From NCBI RefSeq assembly GCF_019222765.1, contig NZ_CP078145.1:8122001-8186000 (forward strand): a stretch of 64,000 nucleotides of DNA, written 5' to 3'. Each line of letters opens with the position of its first letter. The first letter of the stretch is position 1. The notes beneath the pieces were generated by a model, which worked only from the letters and a program-made list of their open reading frames with translations, was not told the DNA's origin and ran no database searches. Both the position numbers and the translations under genes were made by a program. Positions 57,025-64,000 of this stretch are shown piece by piece. Source of the DNA: Nocardia iowensis. Its GTDB lineage: Bacteria > Actinomycetota > Actinomycetes > Mycobacteriales > Mycobacteriaceae.

Positions 57025-57570
57025 TTATTCAGCGGCAGCGGTGTCGCCACCGGCTTCGGCCTGCTTCTTCTCGACGAGCGCGGCGGCCAGGCGGGCCACC
57101 TGCGACGCGGGAGCGTTGAACAGGCCGGCGGCCTTGGCCATGTTGCCCTTCATCGCACCGGCCAGCTTGGCCAGCAGGACCTCGCGGGACTCCAGGTCGG
57201 CGATCTTCTCGACCTCGGACACGGACAGCGGTGCGCCGTCCATGTAGCCGCCCTTGATGATGAGCGCCTTGTTTTCCTTCGCGAAGGTCTTGAGGGCCTT
57301 CGCCGCGGTAACCGGCTCACCACTGATGAAGGTGATCGCGGTCGGTCCGACGAACAAGTCGTCAAGGCCCTCAACGCCCGCCTCGGCGGCAGCGCGCTTG
57401 ACCAGGGTGTTCTTGGCGACGGAGTACGTGGCTTCGGCGCCGAGCGCGCGCCGCAGCTCGGTGAGCTTGCCGACCGACAGACCACGGTATTCCGTGACAA
57501 CGGTGGCAGTCGAGCTCTTGAACTGCTCCGCGATCTCCTCGACCGCAGTGACCTTCTCGGGTTTTGCCAT
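57025..57570 (-). CDS. rplJ: 50S ribosomal protein L10
   Basis: The 181-residue protein is the base of the L7/L12 stalk. It starts [20 protein letters not shown] and has the conserved [19 protein letters not shown]. Strong GAGGAGG ribosome site upstream. A long leader with an L10-type RNA structure precedes the gene, and L10 (or L10-L12) normally binds it to repress rplJL translation. Confidence 0.99.
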   Translation of the reverse strand: MAKPEKVTAVEEIAEQFKSSTATVVTEYRGLSVGKLTELRRALGAEATYSVAKNTLVKRAAAEAGVEGLDDLFVGPTAITFISGEPVTAAKALKTFAKENKALIIKGGYMDGAPLSVSEVEKIADLESREVLLAKLAGAMKGNMAKAAGLFNAPASQVARLAAALVEKKQAEAGGDTAAAE

Positions 57571-57624
57571 ACTTCGCCTCCTCTCTGATGGTCGGTTCGT
57601 TGCGGACTACCGATCAGGGGACGG

Positions 57625-57765
57625 CGACAAAACAAACGCCCCGGACGCAGAGCGTTCCGGGGCGCACAAATAAATACACGGCCTCGGTTCTCCCTGCGTG
57701 GGCCGCCGGCAATGTCGCCGGACCTTCGATCGAACCCATGCGGGCTCGACGACCAACGGTCTTCG
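57625..57765 (-). promoter_or_regulatory. Ribosomal protein L10 leader with attenuator-like hairpin
   Basis: Reading on the minus strand: GACC-GTT-GGTC (57751-57761) and a CCGGC/GCCGG hairpin (about 57712-57727) are followed by a strong hairpin, CGCCCCGGA (57639-57647 on plus) with TCCGGGGCG (57657-57665), and then a T-rich tail TTTGTTTTG. This fits an L10-binding leader that ends in a terminator-like element before rplJ. The region from 57766 to 57978 has no recognisable gene; TTGGAC near 57816-57821 is a possible -35. Confidence 0.6.
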
Positions 57766-57978
57766 GTAGAACGGATTTGGGTAGGAATCGAACTAGTCGA
57801 TAACTGTTGTCCAATGTACCTGGACCCACCCCCATCTGCCAAAACGGGGGGCTCCCCAGCGAAATCGAGGCCATTCGGTGTCCGATTCGCTGTGCTTCGA
57901 ATCACATTCGCGTCGACATGTGGGCGAGATCGCCCGTAGAAAGTGTTACCAGCGGTGACAGTTACTGTTTGACTGCTT

Positions 57979-58000
57979 GACTATGGCAACCTCCATAGTC
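57979..58000 (+). promoter_or_regulatory. Perfect inverted repeat over the MFS start codon
   Basis: GACTATGG (57979-57986) and CCATAGTC (57993-58000) are separated by six bases and include the ATG at 57983. In RNA it would be an eight-bp hairpin hiding the start codon; in DNA it could be a repressor operator. No Shine-Dalgarno site precedes the ATG. Confidence 0.45.
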
Positions 58001-59605
58001 GATCCACCGGTGCTGCTGGAACGACGTAACCAGCGCTTTATCGCCTTGGCCGTGATCTGCCTCGCCGAGCTGCTTGTCGTCCTCGACAACACCATCGTGA
58101 ACGTGGCGCTCCCCTCGATCGGAGTGGAACTCCAGACCGGTGTCAGCGGCCTGCAATGGGTCGTTGACGCGTACACCCTGACTTTTGCCGGGCTCTTGCT
58201 CGCCTTCGGCAACCTCGGCGACCGGTACGGCCGCCGCCGAGTCATGATCATCGGCCTGGTCGGCGTCGGCGCCATGTCGGTCGCGGGCGCACTGTCCGGC
58301 TCCATGGGCGGCGTGATCACCGCGCGTGCGGCGATGGGTGTGTTCGCCGCGGCGGTCTTTCCCGCGACGCTGGCCCTGATCATCAACATCTTCCGCGACG
58401 CACGCGAGCGGGCGCTAGCCATCGCGGCGTGGACCGCCATGGCGGGCTTCGCCATCGCGATCGGCCCGATCTCGGGAGGCTGGCTGCTGGAACACTTTTC
58501 GTGGCATTCCGTTTTCTGGATCAATGTGCCGCTCGCGCTCGTCGCGGTGGTCGCGACAATGATCTGGGTGCCCGAATCGCGGTCGGCCCAGGTGGGGCGG
58601 CTGGATCTGCCCGGGATCGCGCTGTCGATCGCGGGCATCACGCTGCTGGTCTGGTCGATCATCGAAGCACCGCGCTTCGGCTGGCTTTCCACCACGACGC
58701 TGGGGACCTTCGCCCTCGGCGTCGCACTACTCGCCGCGTTCGTCGTCTGGGAATTACGCACGCGCACACCGATTTTGGATATGACGCTGTTCCGGAATCG
58801 CCGGTTCTCGATGCCTGCCTTGGCCATTGCGGTGTGCTACTTCTCGATGTTCGGCTTCCTCTTCCTGATCACCCAGTATTTTCAGGGCGTACGCGAGTAC
58901 ACCCCGCTCCAATTCGGTATCGCCTCACTACCGTTCGCATTCTCGGTGGCGGTGGGGGCACCGATCGCCACCCTGCTCGCGCAGCGGTTCGGGCCGACCC
59001 CGGTCATCGTGTTCGGTCTGCTGAGCACCGGGCTCGGGCTGTACCTGGGCGGCCAGGTGACCGTGGACAGCCCGTATGTCACCGATGTGCTGCCCGCCAT
59101 GGTGTTCATGGCGCTCGGCGTCGGCATCGTCCAGGGACCGGCCACCGAGTCGATCATGGGTTCGCTACCGCTCAATGAGGCAGGCGCCGGGTCGGCGGTC
59201 AACGACACCACCCGCGAAATCGGCGGGACCCTCGGTGTCGCGGTGCTCGGCTCGATCGTCGCGTCGTATTACACGACCCGGATCGCCCCGCGCATCGACG
59301 CCCTACCCGCCACATTGATGAACGACAACGAGAAGAGCCTGGTGAAGTCCAGCCCGCTGAGCGTGCTGGAACTCCGCAAACGCCCGCTCCCCCCGTTCTT
59401 CGAGAGCCAACGCGAAAACCTGATCATCGCAATGAAATCGGCGGCGCTGGAGGGCTCCCACACCGCCTCGCTGGTCGCGGCAGGCGCGGTCGTAGTGTGC
59501 GCGATCGTGGTTGCGATCTTCCTCCCGTGGGGCGCACAAGAGGGTGAGTCGGTCCTACTGGCCTGGCGCAAATCCCCCGCCGACAAACCGGACTCGCCGC
59601 AATAG
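57983..59605 (+). CDS. MFS transporter, DHA2 (14-TM drug exporter) family
   Basis: The 540-residue transporter has about 14 hydrophobic helices and the DHA2 motifs: LDNTIVNVALP in helix 1, GNLGDRYGRRR (motif A) after helix 2 and GPISGGWLL (motif C). Such exporters use the proton gradient to expel drugs or metabolites. ATG 57983 is used; TTG 57977 would add two residues. No regulator is adjacent, but a start-codon palindrome is present. It is convergent with the FMN reductase. Confidence 0.93.
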   Translation: MATSIVDPPVLLERRNQRFIALAVICLAELLVVLDNTIVNVALPSIGVELQTGVSGLQWVVDAYTLTFAGLLLAFGNLGDRYGRRRVMIIGLVGVGAMSVAGALSGSMGGVITARAAMGVFAAAVFPATLALIINIFRDARERALAIAAWTAMAGFAIAIGPISGGWLLEHFSWHSVFWINVPLALVAVVATMIWVPESRSAQVGRLDLPGIALSIAGITLLVWSIIEAPRFGWLSTTTLGTFALGVALLAAFVVWELRTRTPILDMTLFRNRRFSMPALAIAVCYFSMFGFLFLITQYFQGVREYTPLQFGIASLPFAFSVAVGAPIATLLAQRFGPTPVIVFGLLSTGLGLYLGGQVTVDSPYVTDVLPAMVFMALGVGIVQGPATESIMGSLPLNEAGAGSAVNDTTREIGGTLGVAVLGSIVASYYTTRIAPRIDALPATLMNDNEKSLVKSSPLSVLELRKRPLPPFFESQRENLIIAMKSAALEGSHTASLVAAGAVVVCAIVVAIFLPWGAQEGESVLLAWRKSPADKPDSPQ

Positions 59606-59609
59606 CGCG

Positions 59610-59682
59610 CGATCTCACAGAGCATCCACACCTTTCACAGGCCATCTACCCCCGTGAGGCGTACGGACGCTCTGTGAGATCG
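59610..59682. repeat. Long inverted repeat between convergent genes
   Basis: CGATCTCACAGAGCATCC (59610-59627) and GGACGCTCTGTGAGATCG (59665-59682) match over 18 bp with one mismatch, around a 37-base loop containing smaller CTTTCAC/GTGAG arms. It may be a bidirectional terminator for the MFS and FMN reductase genes or a dispersed repeat element. Confidence 0.6.
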
Positions 59683-59696
59683 AAAACTGTCAGGAG

Positions 59697-60227
59697 TCAG
59701 GGCGATACCCTGGCGACCAGTTTGGTGAGTGCTTCTGTTGCGCCGGTTCGGAATTCCGGGGTGGCGACCAGGCCGTCGGGGCCGACGTCGTCGCGGCCGA
59801 CCGGCAACCTGGCGCAGCAATCGGGTGCTATGGCAGCGCCTACGTAGCCGAGGACGAGGGCCAGCGTGGCGGCGGCTCCTTCGCCGCGGCCGTGGGCGGC
59901 GACGTTGATCCAGGCAGTGGGCTTCTCGTACAGATCGGCGTTGCCGACGGTCCAGTCCAGCAGGTTCTTCAGGCTGCCGGGTAGGGTGCCCGCGTATTCG
60001 GGGGTGCAGAACAGGACCGCGTCCGCGCGCGAAAGTTGTTCGCGCAGTGCGAGAACCGATGGATGTGCGGTGCCGTCGTCGTCGGGGTTGAAGGCGGGCA
60101 GCTCGGCCAGGCCGTCGTACCACAGCATTTCGACGCCAGCCGGGGCGATCGCCCGCACCGTGCGCAAAGCGGCGGAGTTGGTCGAAGCACCGCGGGTGCT
60201 CCCGGAGATCAGCAGGACAACCGTCAC
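59697..60227 (-). CDS. NADPH-dependent FMN reductase family protein
   Basis: The 176-residue flavodoxin-fold protein has SGSTRGASTNSAALRT for FMN phosphate binding and FCTPEYAGTLPGSLKNLLDW, the typical NAD(P)H:FMN/azoreductase signature. GTG 60227 is selected because the longer frame starts inside the rplA terminator; the ribosome site is weak. It would reduce FMN, quinones or chromate. It is transcribed after rplA but separated by a strong terminator. Confidence 0.85.
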   Translation of the reverse strand: MTVVLLISGSTRGASTNSAALRTVRAIAPAGVEMLWYDGLAELPAFNPDDDGTAHPSVLALREQLSRADAVLFCTPEYAGTLPGSLKNLLDWTVGNADLYEKPTAWINVAAHGRGEGAAATLALVLGYVGAAIAPDCCARLPVGRDDVGPDGLVATPEFRTGATEALTKLVARVSP

Positions 60228-60277
60228 CTCATGGCCAACGACGGCGACCCGGGAATTAGTCCGACCCCGGAAACGCA

Positions 60278-60312
60278 CAACGGCGGGAACGCGAAACGCG
60301 TTCCCGCCGTTG
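60278..60312 (-). terminator. Terminator of rplK-rplA
   Basis: A perfect 16-bp stem, CAACGGCGGGAACGCG (60278-60293) with CGCGTTCCCGCCGTTG (60297-60312) and loop AAA, lies 20 bases after the rplA stop. Confidence 0.85.
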
Positions 60313-60332
60313 CGGACTTGCTCAGGTGCTAC

Positions 60333-61046
60333 TTACGCATCCTCGTCGAGGAGGTTGCGGGTGCGGTTCGGGTCCACCGGGATGCCCGGTCCGGTGTTCG
60401 TCGAGACCGTCACCTTCTTGACGTAGCGGCCCTTGGCGGTCGACGGCTTCGCACGCAGGATCTCCTCCAGCGCGGCGCCGTAGTTCTCCACCAGCTTGGC
60501 GTCGTCGAAGGACGCCTTGCCGATGACGAAGTGCAGGTTGGCCTGCTTGTCGACGCGGAAGTTGATCTTTCCGCCCTTGATCTCGTTGACGGCCTTGGTC
60601 ACGTCGTTGGTGACCGTGCCGGTCTTCGGGTTCGGCATCAGGCCACGCGGTCCGAGGACGCGCGCGATCCGGCCGACCTTGGCCATCTGGTCCGGGGTGG
60701 CGATCGCGGCGTCGAATTCGAGCCAGCCGCCCTGGATCCGCTCGATCAGGTCCTCGGCGCCAACGGCGTCCGCACCGGCGGCTTCGGCCTCGGCGGCCTT
60801 CTCGCCTGCGGCGAACACGATGACGCGGGCGGTCTTACCGGTGCCGTGCGGCAGGTTGACCGTGCCGCGGACCATCTGGTCGGCCTTGCGGGGGTCCACA
60901 CCGAGTCGAACGGCGACCTCGACGGTCGCGTCGGTCTTGGTGGTGGCGGTCTCCTTGGCCAGCCGCGCTGCGGCGAGCGGGGAGTACAGCTGATCGCGAT
61001 CGACCTTCTCGGCCGCGGCGAGATACGCCTTGCTTCGTTTTGCCAT
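60333..61046 (-). CDS. rplA: 50S ribosomal protein L1
   Basis: The 237-residue protein forms the L1 stalk at the tRNA exit site. It contains the conserved [15 protein letters not shown] segment. It also binds its own mRNA leader in many bacteria. It is 152 bases downstream of rplK; that gap has small palindromes (GCTGAG/CTCAGC, GGCCGGCC) but no gene. AAGGA before ATG supports the start. Confidence 0.99.
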   Translation of the reverse strand: MAKRSKAYLAAAEKVDRDQLYSPLAAARLAKETATTKTDATVEVAVRLGVDPRKADQMVRGTVNLPHGTGKTARVIVFAAGEKAAEAEAAGADAVGAEDLIERIQGGWLEFDAAIATPDQMAKVGRIARVLGPRGLMPNPKTGTVTNDVTKAVNEIKGGKINFRVDKQANLHFVIGKASFDDAKLVENYGAALEEILRAKPSTAKGRYVKKVTVSTNTGPGIPVDPNRTRNLLDEDA

Positions 61047-61198
61047 GATTCTCTGTCCTTAAGTTTCTGGTTCAGACGTGGTTCTCGGGCCTGGCCGGCC
61101 CTCCCACCTGTGAGCGCTGAGGCTCAGCCGCCGTGCTGGATGGAAGTCTTCGCTACACCTACGTGGTGACGCTGCGCTACCTCCTCCGGCGCTGACAC

Positions 61199-61633
61199 TC
61201 AGCCTTCGACGGTGATACCCATCGAACGAGCGGTACCCGCGATGATCTTCGCCGCCTGATCGATGTCGTTGGCGTTCAGGTCTTCCTGCTTGGTCTTGGC
61301 GATCTCCCGGACCTGGTCCATGGTGACCTTCGCGACCTTCAGGCGGTGCGGCTCAGCCGAACCCTTCTGCACACCGGCGGCCTTGAGCAGCAGCCGAGCG
61401 GCGGGCGGGGTCTTCAGCTTGAAGTCGAACGACCGATCCTCGTACACCGAGATCTCGACCGGAATGACGTTGCCACGCTGCGACTCGGTCGCGGCGTTGT
61501 ACGCCTTGCAGAACTCCATGATGTTGACGCCGTGCTGACCGAGCGCGGGACCCACCGGAGGGGCGGGGTTCGCCTGGCCGGCCTGGATCTGAAGCTTGAT
61601 GATCCCGGCGAGCTTCTTCTTCTTGGGGGGCAT
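61199..61633 (-). CDS. rplK: 50S ribosomal protein L11
   Basis: The 144-residue protein binds the GTPase-associated centre of 23S rRNA and is the target region of thiostrepton. It starts [19 protein letters not shown] and has the Pro-rich [14 protein letters not shown] hinge. No unusual residues were noted. It follows nusG by 117 bases, a gap with three mutually pairing segments. Confidence 0.99.
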
Positions 61634-61692
61634 CTTTCTTTCCTAGGTGTCTGTTTTCCTTGCTCTTTGCAAGTCCTGGTGAATCAACCCGT

Positions 61693-61739
61693 GGTCCGGG
61701 CCGATTCATCCCGTCGAAGGCCCGGATCGCGTCCGGGCC
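61693..61739 (-). promoter_or_regulatory. Three mutually pairing segments between nusG and rplK
   Basis: In the mRNA, GGCCCGGA (rc of 61732-61739), TCCGGGCC (rc of 61719-61726) and GGCCCGGACC (rc of 61693-61702) follow one another. The middle one can pair with either neighbour, giving alternative hairpins. This could be the nusG terminator, an attenuator, or the leader where L1 regulates rplKA. Confidence 0.5.
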
Positions 61740-61750
61740 GACGGAACGTC

Positions 61751-62623
<873 letters not shown>

Positions 62624-62712
62624 TTACTCCGCCGGTGTCCGCCCCGGGATCGGCCGGCTGCGGCGGCCGACCGGGTCGAGCGACCGGCAAGCAGTCGCAA
62701 GCGCCGGTTCTG

Positions 62713-63105
62713 CTAGCCGAACAGCCAGGTGACACCCTTGATGAACGCCACATCCAATCCACTGATGAACGCGACCATAAAAATCACGAACACCAGAACA
62801 ACGCTCGTATAGGTGACCATCTGTTTCCGGTTGGGCCAGATGACCTTGCGCAGTTCCGCGATTACCTCACGCAGGAACTTGATCAAACGCTTGAAGGGGT
62901 TACCCGTCTTCTGGCGTTCGGCCCGATCGGTCTTGGCTGCCTTGCGCGACGAAGGTCGATCGAGGGTGGCGATCGAACCCGTGTCGGCCGACGCACTTCG
63001 CGTCCGCCGGGCGGATCGCTTGCCGCTCGGCCGAGCCACCGCGGCGGTGTCATCGCCGTCGTCGGCCGCATGCGCGCCGTGGCGAGGGTCCCGCTCGTCG
63101 ACCAC
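62713..63105 (-). CDS. secE: Preprotein translocase subunit SecE
   Basis: The 130-residue SecE has a long basic/acidic cytoplasmic N-terminus typical of actinobacteria and a conserved NPFKRLIKFLREVIAELRKV amphipathic helix. One C-terminal transmembrane helix follows (YTSVVLVFVIFMVAFISGL). It stabilises the SecY channel. GTG 63105 is preceded by AAAGGA. It lies between tRNA-Trp and nusG. Confidence 0.97.
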   Translation of the reverse strand: MVDERDPRHGAHAADDGDDTAAVARPSGKRSARRTRSASADTGSIATLDRPSSRKAAKTDRAERQKTGNPFKRLIKFLREVIAELRKVIWPNRKQMVTYTSVVLVFVIFMVAFISGLDVAFIKGVTWLFG

Positions 63106-63170
63106 GTCGATCCTTTCGTCGCTGGCAGGCTGGTTCTTTCGAGCGACCTGCTAGCAGTCGCTACGGAAGG

Positions 63171-63243
<73 letters not shown>

Positions 63244-63491
63244 TCGGTTGGACCGTGTTGGCTGTCCGACCACTGTTCGATATTCAGTTGTGCGGTTCCG
63301 GTGTCACCACAACACGCGCCGCTGTGACATGACACGCGCGCTGCCTTGTCAGTTGCCGGCCCCATCGGCGAAATCCTTGCGGACTCGCCAGGAACCAGCT
63401 CCACAGAGCAGCGCGCAGCGGCTGGTGACCCCAGAAACCTGAGTGTACGTTACCGTCCGCGCCGTTAGCCAATCAGGGTCAGTCGACCAGG

Positions 63492-64000
63492 TCAGGCCAG
63501 TTGCACGGTTGCCGTCGCGCGCCCGAAGATCTTGCGTCCCGCCGACTTCGCCACGATGGCGACGACCGCGGTCCGCGTCTCCGGATCCACTGACTTCACT
63601 TTACCGGTGTACTCGATTTCGGCGGCCTCATCGGTGCCGACGTAGACCGGGCTGGTGAAGCGGACGTTGTATTCCTTGACCGCGCCGGGATCGCCGAGCC
63701 AGGAGGTGACGAAGCCGCCGCCGAGGCCCATGGTGAGCATGCCGTGCGCGACCACGTTGTCCAGGCCGACGAGCTTGATCACCTCGTCGCTCCAGTGGAT
63801 CGGGTTGGCGTCGCCGGAGACGCCCGCGTAGTTCACCAGGTCGCCGCGGGTCAGCCGGACGATGCGGGGTGGCAGCTCGTCGCCGGCAGTGACATCCTCG
63901 AACCTGATCGCGCGCTTGCTCGGTGCGACCTCGGGCACCGTGGCCGGGGCCACGGGCGGGTCGATGGCGTTGGCCCGCGGGCGGTGGTCCGGCGCGTCCT
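63492..64000 (-). CDS. (3R)-hydroxyacyl-ACP dehydratase, HadB part of a probable HadA/HadB fusion (partial)
   Basis: The C-terminal 130 residues match HadB: DLVNYAGVSGDANPIHW has the catalytic Asp and His, followed by VAHGMLTMGLGGG. HadAB/HadBC dehydrate 3-hydroxyacyl-ACP in the FAS-II cycle that builds mycolic acids. Upstream of this domain the frame stays open to base 64000 with a Pro/Ala-rich linker and no start codon, so the protein continues off the edge. Fused HadA/HadB proteins are known in Nocardia-like bacteria, and this is the likely explanation. GTG 63953 as a separate hadB start is a less likely alternative. Confidence 0.88.
   Translation of the reverse strand, partial: DAPDHRPRANAIDPPVAPATVPEVAPSKRAIRFEDVTAGDELPPRIVRLTRGDLVNYAGVSGDANPIHWSDEVIKLVGLDNVVAHGMLTMGLGGGFVTSWLGDPGAVKEYNVRFTSPVYVGTDEAAEIEYTGKVKSVDPETRTAVVAIVAKSAGRKIFGRATATVQLA

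Noticed and set aside
57150..57905. 251-residue minus-strand frame across the L10 leader
   Set aside because: It overlaps rplJ out of frame and runs through the structured leader; no coding signal of its own.

Overview
The window is high-GC actinobacterial DNA. Everything points to a mycolic-acid actinomycete close to Nocardia: the order tRNA-Trp - secE - nusG - rplK - rplA ... rplJ - rplL ... rpoB - rpoC ... rpsL - rpsG - fusA - tuf, a full Mce operon, an FprB-type ferredoxin reductase, an ESX-type (type VII) secreted pair, many small lipoproteins, and at the right edge a HadB dehydratase whose frame runs on upstream as in the fused HadA/HadB proteins of this group. The informational genes all lie on the minus strand. 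Accessory blocks are inserted between them.

Layout, left to right. 1-1.4 kb: end of a secreted protein gene and a VapBC-like toxin-antitoxin pair. 1.4-6.1 kb: rpsL-rpsG-fusA-tuf (read leftward) with its promoter. 6.1-11.6 kb: two paralogous DUF3558-type lipoproteins, a tiny secreted protein, hppD with a divergent Lrp-type regulator, an AlkZ-like winged-helix protein and a quinone oxidoreductase. 11.8-18.3 kb: an ESX-type EspC-like/WXG-transglycosylase pair convergent with an operon of two tandem receptor Ser/Thr kinases and a lipoprotein. 18.7-36 kb: small metabolic, redox and regulatory genes (acyl-ACP thioesterase, fprB, SixA-like phosphatase, MerR/aldo-keto reductase operon, AhpD-GNAT fusion, frameshifted pirin, imine reductase-like enzyme, MarR/VOC pair, XRE/aldo-keto reductase pair, GDPD, quinone oxidoreductase, MetX-like hydrolase). 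36-36.9 kb: a decayed islet next to rpoC with a NUDIX remnant and a RelE/ParE-like toxin killed by a nonsense codon. 37-44.6 kb: rpoC and rpoB. 45-56.3 kb: Mkl ATPase, YrbEAB, MceA-F and two Mce-associated proteins in one minus-strand operon. 56.5-64 kb: rplL, rplJ with an L10 leader, an MFS exporter, an FMN reductase, rplA, rplK, nusG, secE, tRNA-Trp and the HadB end.

How the genes work together. The minus-strand backbone makes RNA polymerase, elongation factors and ribosomal proteins. It carries recognisable control elements: a sigma-70 promoter upstream of rpsL, an L10 leader with an attenuator-like hairpin, three mutually pairing segments before rplK, and hairpin terminators. The Mce operon encodes a complete lipid importer with its ATPase at the head. 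The most interesting sequence-level observation is that the two receptor kinases have ectodomains built as two four-cysteine repeats. These match the cysteine pattern and C-x-W motif of the two free DUF3558 lipoproteins in the same window, which suggests a shared envelope-sensing module (inference). Three oxidoreductase promoters have the 19-bp spacer and internal dyad typical of MerR/SoxR control, but only one has a MerR gene next to it.
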